Of a stretch of DNA of 64,000 nt, positions 1-11,899 are shown one piece after another. The notes under the pieces were generated by a model, which was not told the DNA's origin, did no database searches, and saw only the letters and a list, made by a program, of their open reading frames with translations. This DNA comes from Daucus carota subsp. sativus. Its lineage: Eukaryota; Streptophyta; Magnoliopsida; Apiales; Apiaceae. Every line of letters starts with the position of its first letter. The first letter of the stretch is position 1. Location: contig NC_030383.2 in assembly GCF_001625215.2 (NCBI RefSeq), positions 3,980,779 to 4,044,778 on the forward strand. The letters run 5' to 3'. The translations under genes and the position numbers were made by a program.

Positions 1-3000
1 TCATGATGATGTCTTCATACTGGACACTGAAGATAAAATTTTTCAATTCAATGGCTCAAACTCCAATATTCAGGAAAGGGCCAAAGCATTAGAAGTGATT
101 CAGGTTTTAAAAGAAAAGTATCATGAGGGAACGTGTAATGTCGCTATTGTTGGTATGAGGTTGATTTTAATGTTCCTTCTTTTCAATTATTAAGCATAGT
201 CAGGTCATTTGATCTGGAACTTGTTTATCTCGGTTTCTATTTTATATCTTTTTAACTCATTCATTACTGTGGAGTTGTGGATCTGAATCAGCATTCGTTA
301 CTTATATGCGTGTGTTATACCTATGCACCAGATGACGGAAAGCTAAAAACCGAGTCAGATTCTGGTGAATTCTGGGTCCTATTTGGTGGCTTTGCTCCAC
401 TTGGTAAAAGAGTTACCAGTGAAGACGATGTTGTTCCTGAGAGAAAGGCTCCTGAACTATACAGGTAATTCTGTTTCCTGGTTTCAATTAACATTTTCTT
501 TTATGTTAAACACCTTTCTTAATAAGTCAAAGGACTGAGGAGTTGGACATTAAAGTTTAATGGGTTAGATCATGTGATTTTTCTGTGTCTCCTGCCTATC
601 AAAAATTTCTTTCTACCATGCACTCATATATTTGTCCTATTCCCGAAATAATTGACAAATTGCTCCACAAGAGTTTATGAGAGGTTTCTAATTTATGTAA
701 AACAATTTGGTTTTTGTGTGGGTTTATAATGTATACAAATAAGGCTAGACCCTGAACCTGGTTTCTTAAATCTTGCCAAGGACTTAATCTCTGATAGAAG
801 TTACTGGAGATGACGCACTAGGATAGTGGATATCTTCACAGAGTATCAAAAAAAGTACTCCAACACTATCCTACTGATTACCTAAATCACTAGCACAATC
901 CAAAATTTTTTAGCCATTACCTATTTTTAGGTAACCTCTAGTCATTACCTATTTAATATTTATGAATAAAATATTCATTTACCTCATTTTGTCTTTATCT
1001 TTCCCCTCCTTTTCCCGTTCTTTCCCTCAAATTTATTATTAAAATAATAATAGGGAACAAAAATAGGGATTGCTACTGGAGTTGACATTAAAAGTAGATT
1101 CCCTAAATCACTAGGACTCAGTAGCACTCATTATTCTATATTATTAATTATTAATAGGTGAGATAGGTAACCTATTGGACTTGCTCTTAATACTTTGCAG
1201 TCGCTCCTACTTCTTTGTACTATACTTGTTAGAATAGTGTAATGGGTTTAACATTTTATCTGTTGTATTGTGATAATTCTGTGCAGTTTCTAGTTTAATA
1301 GTTATTTAGATCTCTATAGTGTTGTAATTTTAAATAATATTTGCATATTCTAGTAACTTTTAAGGAATTTTTTGCTTCATGAAAACAGTCTCTCTGCTCG
1401 GAGTAGGGATAATGTCTACTTACATTTTACCTTGGGTATGCTTGGTTTGGGTTGATTTAGAAATAAGCTAAGTTCTGGTCAGTAGCTGTATCTGATTGTG
1501 TATTACTCTCTTATCTGTAGAATTTTTTATTGTTGATGTATGATCCGAGGCGTTGAAACCTTTATTGAATTTTGTTGCAGCATTGTTGGTGGTCAAGTCA
1601 ATGCTGTAGCTGGTGAACTGTCCAAATCTTCATTAGCAAATAACAAATGTTTTCTGTTAGATTGTGGTGCTGAAGTATTCGTGTGGATTGGTCGGTTAAC
1701 AAAATTAGAAGATAGAAAAGCTGCTGTAAAATCCGCTGAGGTAGTTATATAATTCAGATCACCATGATAATGATGCTAGAATGATTCCACACCTTATCTA
1801 TTTCATTCCCTTTCTAAATAAGCAACCTTGGGTGATTTTTTTAAAGGATTTTATTGCTAGTCAAAATAGACCAAAGTCAACATATGTAGCCCGTCTTATT
1901 CAAGGACACGAGACAACTGCATTCAAGGCCAAATTTGATTCATGGCCTTCAGGCTCGGCACCCTCTGCTCCCGAGGAAGGTAGAGGAAGAGTTGCAGGTA
2001 GATACTAATTCATACACATCTTATCATAAAAAACTGCAGATATTTGTGGAACCGTAAAAATCAATTTGACTAGGAAACTCTTTGAATACTTGTAGCTTTT
2101 CTCAAGAAACAGGGTGTTGCCTTAAAAGGATCTTCAAAGAGCGCTTCTGTTAAGAGTGCCCCCGTTAACGAGGAAATCCCACCTTTGCTTGAAGGAGATG
2201 GAAAAACTGAGGTTGGCTTTTTAGACATTATGGTGCAGTTAGCACCTAGAGGGTTTATTTTATATAATGAACAATGAGATACCCAAAAATGGTTTGTATA
2301 CAAGTTAAGTTAAGATTACGGTTAAATAAGCCTAATTGATAACTTAACATGTTGAGCTATCTAAATGGTAATAATAAGATAAAATAAAATTGATCAAGCT
2401 CAAGCCGATCAGTGCTCCGAAGGAGTTCCCTATGTTAATTAAATAAACAACTGTAGTTGAGCTTGGTTCCTTTGTTTACACCTACAGTTTGAGCAATCGG
2501 GCATGAGTATTTATGGTAATAGAACAAATCCAGTTTCAAAAGTGCTAAGCATGGCTTGACTTTAGAAACTATGTTCATTAACAGACCTACTTAGTAACTT
2601 ACCTACCCATTAAGGTTATGTAGATAAGCAAAGTTCGTTCTTCGAAGTAAATAATTCAGATCCTATAAATGTTAATAACACACACAGAACTACATGGAAA
2701 TATGAATCTAAATAAGTCAAGTTATTTTAACCACTTCATAGATATAAAAACAAGTATCTTCCATGTACAAACAAAGCCATAGAACTGAGAAAAGTATCTT
2801 CACTTAATTAAAAGTATATGATTTTTATAGATTAATATCAATGAACTACAGGCACATCTACACCTTTGTGGTTTGCAATCTTATTTTATTATGGATTGAC
2901 TTAAATACACACACACACAAATTTGATTAATATATTTACAGAGATCAGCAATTTTAACTACCTTGTCGGTACTTGTGTGGTTAATACACACACACATATG

Positions 3001-4038
3001 TATGATTCTCATGTCAAATAGCATGTTCCAGGAGTGAATAATTGAATTTTCAGGTGTGGCACATTGAAGGAAGTGATAAAACTCCAGTGCCAAAAGAAGA
3101 CATAGGTAAATTTTATGGTGGAGATTGCTACATTGTTCTCTACACTTATAATCATCAGCAACATCAACATGACAAGAAAGAAGATTACTACTTATGCTAC
3201 TGGATTGGGAAGGATAGTGTCGAGGTAATTTATTTCCCATTGTCATCATCTGCAACAGAAATATTTGAAAGCCAAGACACGTGAATGCATATCTACTGAA
3301 AAATAATAAAAGACAATTTATAGGTGGGTGTACGGAAGTGTGTAATGTAAGGAATCAAAGACCTTATGTTGTATTCTCATCACACACTTCTTGGTCAATA
3401 TTGATCAATAACATAAATGGTGAACTACGAGATGTCATAGTTGATGTGCTCTTGCATCACAAAATACCAGCACAAACTGGTTATAACTAGCAATTATCCT
3501 ATCATTTTTTTCCTTAGATTAGCAGTTTGATTTTTATTGTTAGCAACCTTTGCAGCTTCCGATTGTCTAACTACACTACATACTACATAGCAAGTATATG
3601 TGAAGTAATTTAGCACTTGGCATTTTGCTTGTGGCAGAACTTTTACCATACTAGTGTCATTTCTTGCATGTTTCTGCAACGTGTTCAACTTTATCCTCTA
3701 TAAGGATTAGGTTTTACATGAATATTTAATGATAGACATAAATATTTTGCATGTTTAGGAAGACCAAAAGAATGCAGCTCAATTAACTGGCACCATGTCT
3801 AGATCACTGAAGGGACGACCTGTGCAGGTACCTTCATCATCCACCACTATGATGAACATAATTAAAAGAAAGTATGTAATAATTAATGCTTTCTCAGGGT
3901 CGTATTTATCAAGGGAAAGAACCACCACAGTTTCTTGCCATCTTTCAGCAGATGGTTGTCCTTAAGGTATATTGATAAGATCTTGTTATTGCTAAATTAA
4001 ACTTCTATGTGGTGATGCTTATGCCCATTCTCGGACCT

Positions 4039-4069
<31 letters not shown>

Positions 4070-7000
4070 CCCTCTCTCTCACACACACGCACACAATATG
4101 GCTTTATTTATGCAATTTCATTTTTTCTTAGGGAGGAATAAGTTCTGGCTACAAAAATTATATTGCCGAGAAAGGGTTGAAAGATGAAACTTACAGTGGT
4201 GACTGTGTTGCACTGATTCAAATATTGGGGACCGCTGTGCATCAGAAAAAAGCTGTGCAAGTTGACGCGGTATGTTCTATAAGTGGTTTTGTTTTGTCTC
4301 TTAGTTTATATATGTGGGCACTGTACTTTAAACTTTGTAGTTATGTGTACTCTGTCATTTAGGATCCTCAAGCGTTTTTGGTATATGTGTTTCTTTAAAA
4401 CTCAGGTGGCCACCTCCATGAACACTAATCATTGTTTTATTCTGCAATCTGGCTCGACTATGACCATCTGGAAAGGAAGTAAGAGCACACCAGAGCAACA
4501 ACAGCTAGCCATCAAAGTTGCAAGCTTCTTGAAGGTATGCCCATGGCGATGATTATAACCTGGGCAGACCATGTACCTTTATACTCATGAATATGATATC
4601 TTTGAAGTAAAGTTCTAGTCATATTTTACAGTATATTCGTCGTATTTTACATGTAGTTAGACTTACAATACCATGGAACCGGAAAAGAATTCGAAATAAG
4701 GTGATAGCTCAGATTAATCAAATGACTTGCATGTTTTCTGGGATAAGTATAAGATTTTTGAAAACTTAACCAATTATGTGGGTTATAACTAGATTCCAAC
4801 CTTGTAAGTAGTAAGAATATATAAACTCCATGGGGGACCGCTTAACATTGATTTGTGCAGCATAGCTTAGCCATCTTTTAACCTTTGTCATTTGGCTATT
4901 AAATTTTGCTGACTGACACTTGAGAATTTTTGCAACTGAAAAAAGAGAAATATTAGATTTCCCTGTTTATAATAAACATTGTATTGGAAGGCCAAATAGA
5001 ATTAACTTTAATCGTTTTTATATTTGTACATTTAGCCTGGTGCAGATAAGAAAAATTCTAAAGAAGGAACTGAACACTCATCATTCTGGTCTGCTCTTGG
5101 AGGACGAAAGAGTTACACCAGCGAAAAAGAGTCTTCGGACTTCACTCGAGATCCCCACTTGTTCACATTCTCAATTGATGAAGGTGGTGTATCTTTAAAA
5201 ATAAATTGTTTAAAAAATAACTCACACTCATTTACTGCATTAAGTTTTAAGACAACTGTTATAACTTTATCTACATATCTGAAAGTATAAGTTTTTTTAT
5301 ACAAGCTGGTATCCCTCTTATTTACTTTTTAACTGACAACTCCTGCTGCACTGTGGACCTCCCCAGGAAAATTAGAGGTAAGAGTTATTTGTCTGATTAT
5401 GCTCCATGATATCTAACTTAGACTCTTAACTCTTATTAGCTTTATAGTTTTATGTTCTATAATCGACAGTTCAAGGAAGTCTACAATTTTTCTCAAGATG
5501 ACTTGTTGACTGAGGATGTAATGATACTCGATTCACATGCTGAGGTGTTTGTCTGGGTTGGTCAGCGCGCAGATTCCAAAGAAAAGCAAAATTCGCTTGA
5601 AAACGGTCAGGTACTGCTAGATTAATCTGAGCTTTGCAGAGATGATGCGTTTCAATCTGTACTTGTATCAACCATTAAAGATCATTGCAGATATACATTG
5701 ATATGGCTGTATCTTTGGATGAGTTGTCCCCACATGTTCCATTTTACAAAGTTACGGAAGGAAATGAACCATGCTTCTTCACGTCATTCTTTTCATGGGA
5801 TCCTTCTAAAGCCAATGTATGTCTTGCATATTCAACACTTATCTTTTTCATATTAATAAATTGATTGCTTCTACATAGTTAAATTTATATTTTCAGCAGT
5901 GATGATGAGGTTAAAAATGATATGAGGTAAACAATGGTCACTTGATTGAAAGCACGCAGACAAAAAATGAAAAGAAAAAGAAGACTGAATCAAAGTTATA
6001 GAACTGGGTTTAGGGTTTATGGAGATTATTAGCAAACCAAGAGGTTTGCCTTTCTATTCGCACTACAAAAATAAACACAAGGCTACTATATAAGCACTAA
6101 TATAGAAGTTAAAGGGACACAGAGTGGAATTTGAACAATAAAAAGTTGCTTAAGCAATTATCAATGATGTTTCACTAGTATTCTTTTTTTAAATTTTCAT
6201 CGGTGTATTCCTCCGAAATATCCTCTCCAAAAATAATCATTTGAATTGGAATTGATCATCCTGCCCCATGTTAAGTCAGTTAAGAAAGGTTCTTTGCATA
6301 CAGGGAATGTACTTTTAAATTTTAAAATTCCTTCTGATATATGAGCCCCTTGTTACTGTTGTGATTTTATATGTTACCATATTATGCTAGATGCGTATCT
6401 CTTTTTATAGTGATTCTTTTTTTTTTTTCTATATTTTTTTGACTTCCTTTCTCCCCTGGATGCAAAACAAGGCTCATGGAAATTCATTTCAAAGGAAAGC
6501 TATGCTACTCTTTGGGACTGGTCCTGATGCAGAGGTAAACCCTTCAATTACTCCTTATTTTGAACTCTTCAAATATTACTCTTTACTAAAAGTAGAAACA
6601 CAGTTTTGTTGGTACCTCGTGTAATACTAAATTTTGGCTTTTCTTAAAACATTTCTCTAGTAAAGCAAGTTTGTATATAGGTAGGGTATAATGTTCTTTG
6701 TCATGCCTTCAACTTTGCATTTAGTTGATAGTTTGGGACTAGTCATGCTAGTGAAGTACACACTAAACTATGCCTCTTTGCATTTAGTTCATATTTTGGG
6801 ACTAGTCATGCTAGCGAGGTACACACTAAACTAAACATCCATGTAATGCACATAATATATTTCAAACAATTAATTTAAATAATTTCAGAAGCAACAGTTA
6901 ATTGTCATTTTCTTATATGCTTTCTCCTCTTCTGCCACGTTCTTGATCAAGCATAATAATATTATTTTAAATTCGCACTTGTCACAGTTGGAATTGAACA

Positions 7001-10000
7001 AGTACAATTATTTATGAAAGAAATGTGATCCAAATCTATGCAAGGTCATATAATTGATATCATTAATGTTTTATTATTAATCGAATATATAAAGAATAAT
7101 CGAAACTAGGATACAACCATAAAAAAATGCATTCAGTTGTTTATATCTTTAAATTTTTATATATAGGTTCGGTATAATGTTTTATATTTGCCTTGGTGCT
7201 TATGATCTTGCAAGAAGTAACATATAACAAGATATCTAATACTCATATTATTTCGAAATTAGACAAATGACGGGGTACATACTCAACGAGCTGCAGCTTT
7301 GGCTGCTTTGAACTCGGCATTTAATTCAACTTCTGAGACTAGTCAGGCTACCGAGGTAAACGCTAAACTAAACCTCCATTAAATGCACATATATATCAAA
7401 CAATTAATTATAGAATTTCAGAAGCAATAGATAATTCTCGTTTTGTTATATGCTCCTTATTCTTCTGTTCTTTTGTCGGTTTCTGATCAAGCATGGTTGT
7501 ATCATTTTAAATTCGCATACTTTACAGTTGGAAATGAACAAGTGCAATTTATTTAAGAAAAAAATGTGATCCAACTCTATGTCAGGCTCATAATTGATAT
7601 CATTAAAATTTTAATATTAATCCAATGTTTAGAAAATAATGAAAACAAGGATACAACCAAAGGAATGTGCATTTAGTTCTTTATATATCTTAATACTTTT
7701 TCCTAGGAAAGACTAAAAAAGAATGTTGTACATTGATAGCATATAATGTTTATTATCTTATAATGAAAACAAGGATACAATCAAAGGAATATGCATTTAG
7801 TTGTTTATATCTTAATACTTTTTCCTAGTAAAGAAGAATGTTGTACATTGATAGCATATAATGTTTTATGTTTACCTTGGTGTTTATTACTTATCTTGCA
7901 AGAAGTAACGATAAAACAAGATATTTAATTACTCGTATTATTTCAAAATTAGACAAGTGAAGGAGGACATAGTGAAGGAGGACATACTCAAAGAGCTGCT
8001 GCTTTGGCTGCTTTGAACTCGGCATTTAGTTCTTCTTCTGAGACTAGTCATGCTACTGAGGTAAACACTAAACTCCATGAATTGCACATAATATAAACAG
8101 TTAATTTGAGCAATTCAGAAGCATCATATAGTATTCATTTTGTCATATGCTCCATCTTTAGTCAAACTCTGACCAAGTATAGTTGTATCATTTAAGTTAG
8201 CATGCTTTACGGTTGGAACTGAACAAGTGCAGTCAATTTTAGAAATATATATGATCCAACTTTGTGTCATGGTCATAATTAAAATCATTTAATATTTTAA
8301 TATTTATCAAATATGTTGAAAATAATTGAAACAAAGATACAACCATGGAGAATATGTATATACTTGTTTATGTCTTTAAACCTTCCTATAGTATAAGGTT
8401 GTATAAGGTAGGGTATGATGTTTTATTTGTGCCTTCATGTTTATGATCTTGCAAGAAGTAATGAGATAACGAGATCTTTAATTACTTGTATTATTTCTAA
8501 TTTAGAACAAATCAAATGAGACAAATCAAGGAGGACATACTCAAAGAGCTGCGGCTTTGGCGGCACTGAATGCTGCATTTAGTTCATCTTCTGGGACTAG
8601 TCAGGTAAACACTAAACTAAAGCTGCATATAATGCACATAATATATTTTAAACAGTTGACTTAGAGAATTTAAGAGTAGGAGATAATTACTGTACCATTT
8701 CTTTACATGCTTCCTCTTTTGTCAGGTTTCTAATATAAGTATAGTTGTATCAATCTAAATTTGCATACTATATGGTTGGAACTAAACAAGTGTAATTAAT
8801 TTAGGGTGCTGATATATGCACACCCTATATTTATTTCAGATCAAATTTTCCCTATTTTTTTGCCAAATAAGTAGTGTTGATGATATATGCATAAATGAAA
8901 TTAGAGATAATTTGGTCCAAAAATAAAGTTAGAATGTGCATAAATAAATTTAGAGTGTGCATATATCAGTACCCTTGATTTAAGAAAGAAATGTGATCCA
9001 ACTTTGTGCTAGAAACGTCATAGACTCATAATTGCTATCATTAAAATTTTAATATTAGGGTTGCGCTCAGGAGAGAACTCATCTTTAAAATATAACTTTA
9101 GAACCACTGGGTTCTGCTGTAGAACCCTAAATTTTAAACAGATTTTCAGGATCTAAATCTAAATACGTGTTTTTTGCATCGTTGTGTGTGTTCAAAAATA
9201 ATTTTAATATATGATACATAAACACGACACTTTTTACATGTGCAGTTCTTCTGCAGAACTCTTATTAATACTAGAAGGTTCTAACGGTTCTTAGGCTAAG
9301 GGTTCTAAGAGGAACATGGCCCTTCAATATTAATCAAATATATTGGAAATAATGGAAACAAGGATACAACAATGGGGATTATGCATTTACTTGTTTATAT
9401 TTTAAAACTTTTTCCCAGTAAAGGAGAAAGTATTATGTTGGTAAACATTGTTGTTTTTATGCTAACCTTGTTGTTTATGATCTTTTAAGGAGTAATTACA
9501 TAAATTGATATTTGGTTAATCAAATTATTGCAAAATTAGGATAAATCAAAAGTGACGAGTGGAGGAGGACATACTCAAAGAGCCGCGGCTTTGGCTGCTT
9601 TGAACTCTGCATTTAGTTCATCATCTGAGCCTAAACGGGCTCCTTCTCCAAAGCCAGCAGGAGCCAGTTCGGGATCACAAAGAGCGGCTGCAGTAGCTGC
9701 CTTGTCTTTTGTTTTTAGGGCCAAGAATAAGGTTTCACCTCCAATATCTCCGCGTCAATCCAGTAGAAATACACCCACAGAACCAGTGATCTCTGGTATG
9801 AAACTTTATTTTATCTGTACTGACTAAACAAGTAAATGGGAGATAAATTTTGTAAGGCACTATACATATAATAGAAAGCTTTGTAGCAATGACTAATCTA
9901 GAGGACAAAACATTCGCATGCAGTTTGGTTCCACCATAATGGTTTATTACATTAAAGTACCAAAATTCATTGAAAACAATTACAGGAAACAGTAGAACTT

Positions 10001-10722
10001 TTAATTATGATAGGTCTTGAATTCCCTACTTATCATCTTATGTACCTGTCTTGTAAATGAACTATTGCATAAAATCATTTATGGCTAATATACAAATGAG
10101 GCTATCCAAACCTTTTATTTTTTATTAATGTTCTTTATTGTGTTATTTGCGTACTGTAGGAAGTAGTGAGAACTTACCCGAAGTTGAGGATCCTACAGAA
10201 ACTCATACTCCTACTGAAACTCAAGTTGAGGAGGCTGAGACTGTTGAGCCTGTGAAAGAGAGTAATGAGGAGTCAGAACCAAAACCAGAGCCCGTGTCAG
10301 AGAGTAACGAAGAGACAGAATCAAAACCAGAGCCTGTCTCAGAGAGTACTGAGGAGTCAGAACCAAAACCAGAACCCGTCTTAGAGAGTACTGAGGAGTC
10401 GGAACCAAAACCAGAAGCAGAGCAAGATGAGGAGAATGGTAGTGAGAGTGAAAATACATATAGTTATGACCGGTTGAAATCTAATTCTGATAATCCAGTC
10501 ACTGGAATTGATTTAAAACGAAGAGAGGTTGGTTGGTTATGCAGTTCTAACTCGAGCTTATATGTATCCCTTTTTTTTCCCTTTCTAATTCTTTCTTTCT
10601 ACTTTCAGGCTTATCTTTCTGACGAGGAATTCGAAACCATATTTGGGATGTCGAAAGAAGCATTCTCTAAGTTTCCTAGGTGGAAACAAGACATGTTAAA
10701 GAAAAAACATGATCTCTTCTAG
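1..10722 (+). CDS. VLN2-like: Villin (actin filament bundling/severing protein), 5' partial
   Basis: Gelsolin-superfamily actin regulator of the cytosol: bundles, caps and, with calcium, severs filaments. Exons read: 2-152, 332-464, 1581-1740, 1847-1997, 2096-2211, 3054-3224, 3759-3827, 3898-3966, 4132-4269, 4406-4534, 5036-5183, 5367-5377 (11 nt), 5470-5610, 5691-5816, 6472-6534, 7263-7355, 7953-8060, 8506-8604, 9540-9795, 10160-10527, 10609-10722. They join in phase to 937 residues and a TAG stop. The window opens late in gelsolin repeat 1 ([21 protein letters not shown]), so about 140 N-terminal residues are missing. Gelsolin-type cores recur ([28 protein letters not shown]). The last exon is a villin headpiece ([24 protein letters not shown]). 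The linker before it is about 100 residues longer than I expect, because one exon is repeated four times and an acidic repeat follows. By gene order this is the VLN2 (At2g41740) counterpart. Exon 15's acceptor is the least certain. Confidence 0.93.
841..1191. mobile_element. MITE-like element in villin intron 2
   Basis: An AT-rich block inside the 464-1581 intron starts with a GTACTCCAACACTATCC-like end and finishes with a loosely complementary CTATTGGACTTGCTC. It carries a repeated CCTAAATCACTAG motif near both ends. This resembles the 'short, gene-proximal, GAGCA...CTCCAA' MITE style. No convincing target duplication was found, so the borders are approximate. Confidence 0.35.
4039..4094. 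repeat. 28-nt poly-C run followed by CT and CA microsatellite
   Basis: A run of 28 C at 4039-4066 is followed by CCCC/CT repeats and an (AC) stretch. It sits inside the short 165-bp villin intron between exons ending at 3966 and starting at 4132, about 40-90 bases before the acceptor. It extends the pyrimidine-rich tract. Homopolymer length is prone to sequencing error. Confidence 0.9.
6718..6835 (+). pseudogene. Two truncated fossil copies of the villin linker exon
   Basis: A 62-bp unit beginning GCATTTAGTT is present at 6718 and again at 6780. Each matches the 3' half of the linker exons (compare 8028-8060 and following intron bases) with GGGACTAGTCATGCTAG and a decayed GTACAC donor. The second runs on into intron sequence shared with the live copies (TAATGCACATAATAT). 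The acceptor and the [15 protein letters not shown] half are gone, so they cannot be spliced in. They extend the array upstream. Confidence 0.75.
8804..8974. mobile_element. MITE, 171 bp, 25-bp terminal inverted repeats
   Basis: Ends GGGTGCTGATATATGCACAC and, reversed, GGGTACTGATATATGCACAC. Flanks TTAATTTA (8796-8803) and TTGATTTA (8975-8982) match at 7 of 8 bases, hinting at a hAT-type 8-bp target duplication. The sister introns of the same exon array lack the element at the equivalent point (GTGCAATTTATTTAAGAAA near 7545), which gives an internal empty site. Confidence 0.82.
9058..9322 (+). mobile_element. MITE family M1, copy 1 (265 bp), Mutator-like
   Basis: Starts GGGTTGCGCTCAGGAGAGAA and ends AGAGGAACATGGCCC. 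It contains the family core GGATCTAAATCTAAATAC, CGTTGTGTGTGTTCAAAAAT and a TTCTGCAGAAC palindrome. Flanked by TTTAATATTA (9048-9057) and TTCAATATTA (9323-9332), a 9 of 10 match. Same family as 43023-43323 and 61857-62165. Lies in the villin intron before exon 9540-9795. Confidence 0.88.
10250..10420 (+). repeat. Acidic SEPKPEPV tandem repeat in the villin linker
   Basis: Within exon 10160-10527 a 45-nt unit repeats about four times, coding roughly 15 residues of the form [14 protein letters not shown]. It lies between the duplicated Ala-rich exons and the headpiece. The result is a strongly acidic, probably disordered Glu/Pro/Lys/Ser linker. Units diverge slightly ([20 protein letters not shown]). 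Confidence 0.9.
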
Positions 10723-11168
10723 CATGGATGCCAGTTTCTTTTCCCACATTTCTAATGTGCATCATTTTAATTGCTGTTATGAGGAAATTGTTGCATGGTG
10801 CTCCAGTTTCTTCTAGTTGCTTGTGTTTCAAGTATGTCCAGAGTGTTTTCCCTTCCTTTTCAGTTGTGCATTTTTTTTGACAGTAGATCGTAGGTATAAG
10901 ATATAAATAGGCCAATTCTTTAGTATAAATTGAGAATGTATGATTTTATGAATTTATTATTTTTTATTTTTTAGAAACAAGGAAAGGTGTGTATATATTC
11001 ACCGCATCTGTAACGGTCAAATATATTTTAAATTGATGACAAAAACATTGTTATTTATAGCACGTATCTTTAAGATTCAAATATTAATCAATAATTAAAC
11101 ATTATTTTTTATTTCTTCAGAAAATGACGTACATATTTTAAAATAAAGATCTCACATCTCAGTGTCAA

Positions 11169-11899
11169 AAAATTAGAGTTTGAAAAGCCGTCGTCTTATT
11201 TCAAGCTAGTTGAGGGGCTTCCATCGGTCTCTTCTCCGGTGGATCGCCCCAATCCCTTTGTTTTCTTTCATCTTCGTTGATTTTCTTTCAATAAAACCCA
11301 ACTTTTTGGGTGTTTGTGTGTCTCTCCTTTTGGAGTGTGTTTGGTTTGTCTCTCCTTTTGGAGTGATTTGTTGTGTTTATGTTTAGTTTTGTTTGGATTC
11401 ATCCGATGTTAGATCTATGGAGAATAATTTTATTGATGTTTTTTGGGATCTGGAAAGCCCGCGTCAAATATCAGTTGGTGGTAATTATGGTAAGAGCTAA
11501 CCTTTTACGACCAAAGATTGTTCATCTGTTTGGGGTTTACATTTTCGGCATGTCTATAGCTGGTATTTGGCATGTAGATAGCTGAGATGTCGCTTCTCTA
11601 ATCTCAGTTTATGAGATTAGGGTTTTCGAACACCGTTCTAGCACCGACTTTTATGTGATAAGGTCAATTGTGATGTTGCTGCTTTCTGTAATGTTGGTGC
11701 AATTTGGATCGCTTGGAAGATCTTTGATTTCATTTTTAGCTCTAAGAATTTTTAAAATTCTATGCGTCAAACGATGAGGAAACAAATCAGCTAATTGTTT
11801 TAGTATGTCCAACCTGGTTGTATGGTCAGTTGAGGGTTTGTCCCGACTGGATTATGTTCTGATTAATGAAATTGCTTTTCTTTGTGTAAAAAAAAAAAG
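11169..11899 (+). mobile_element. Non-LTR retroposon (5'-truncated LINE-like) with poly(A) and 13-bp target duplication
   Basis: The segment ends in a poly(A) run (about 11888-11898) after TTAATGAAATTGCTTTTC, a style common at plant L1 3' ends. It is bracketed by a perfect 13-bp direct repeat, ATCTCAGTGTCAA, at 11156-11168 and 11900-11912. Inside is a doubled TGTCTCTCCTTTTGGAGTG (about 11320 and 11347). I recognise no reverse transcriptase domain, so this is a truncated 3' end, or a retrocopy of an unknown transcript. Confidence 0.72.

Larger units (their letters stand above)
7263..9650 (+). repeat. Tandem array of four duplicated villin linker exons with flanking introns
   Basis: Exons at 7263-7355, 7953-8060, 8506-8604 and the first part of 9540-9795 each encode a (G)[20 protein letters not shown] peptide followed by a Ser-rich tail. 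All begin after a similar ATTAG acceptor and three end with TSQ/ATE then GTAAAC. The introns between them share long stretches, for example AATGTGATCCAA and ACAAGGATACAAC, so the unit is exon plus about 450 bp of intron. The first three copies are 93, 108 and 99 nt, all in phase 0, so any number can be skipped without a frameshift. The 7355-7953 intron holds a further ~120-bp internal duplication (about 7637-7759 and 7760-7870). Confidence 0.88.

Noticed and set aside
10211..10459. 82-residue open frame on the minus strand opposite the villin acidic repeat
   Set aside because: It is the antisense shadow of the 45-nt repeat, with no start context or domain of its own.
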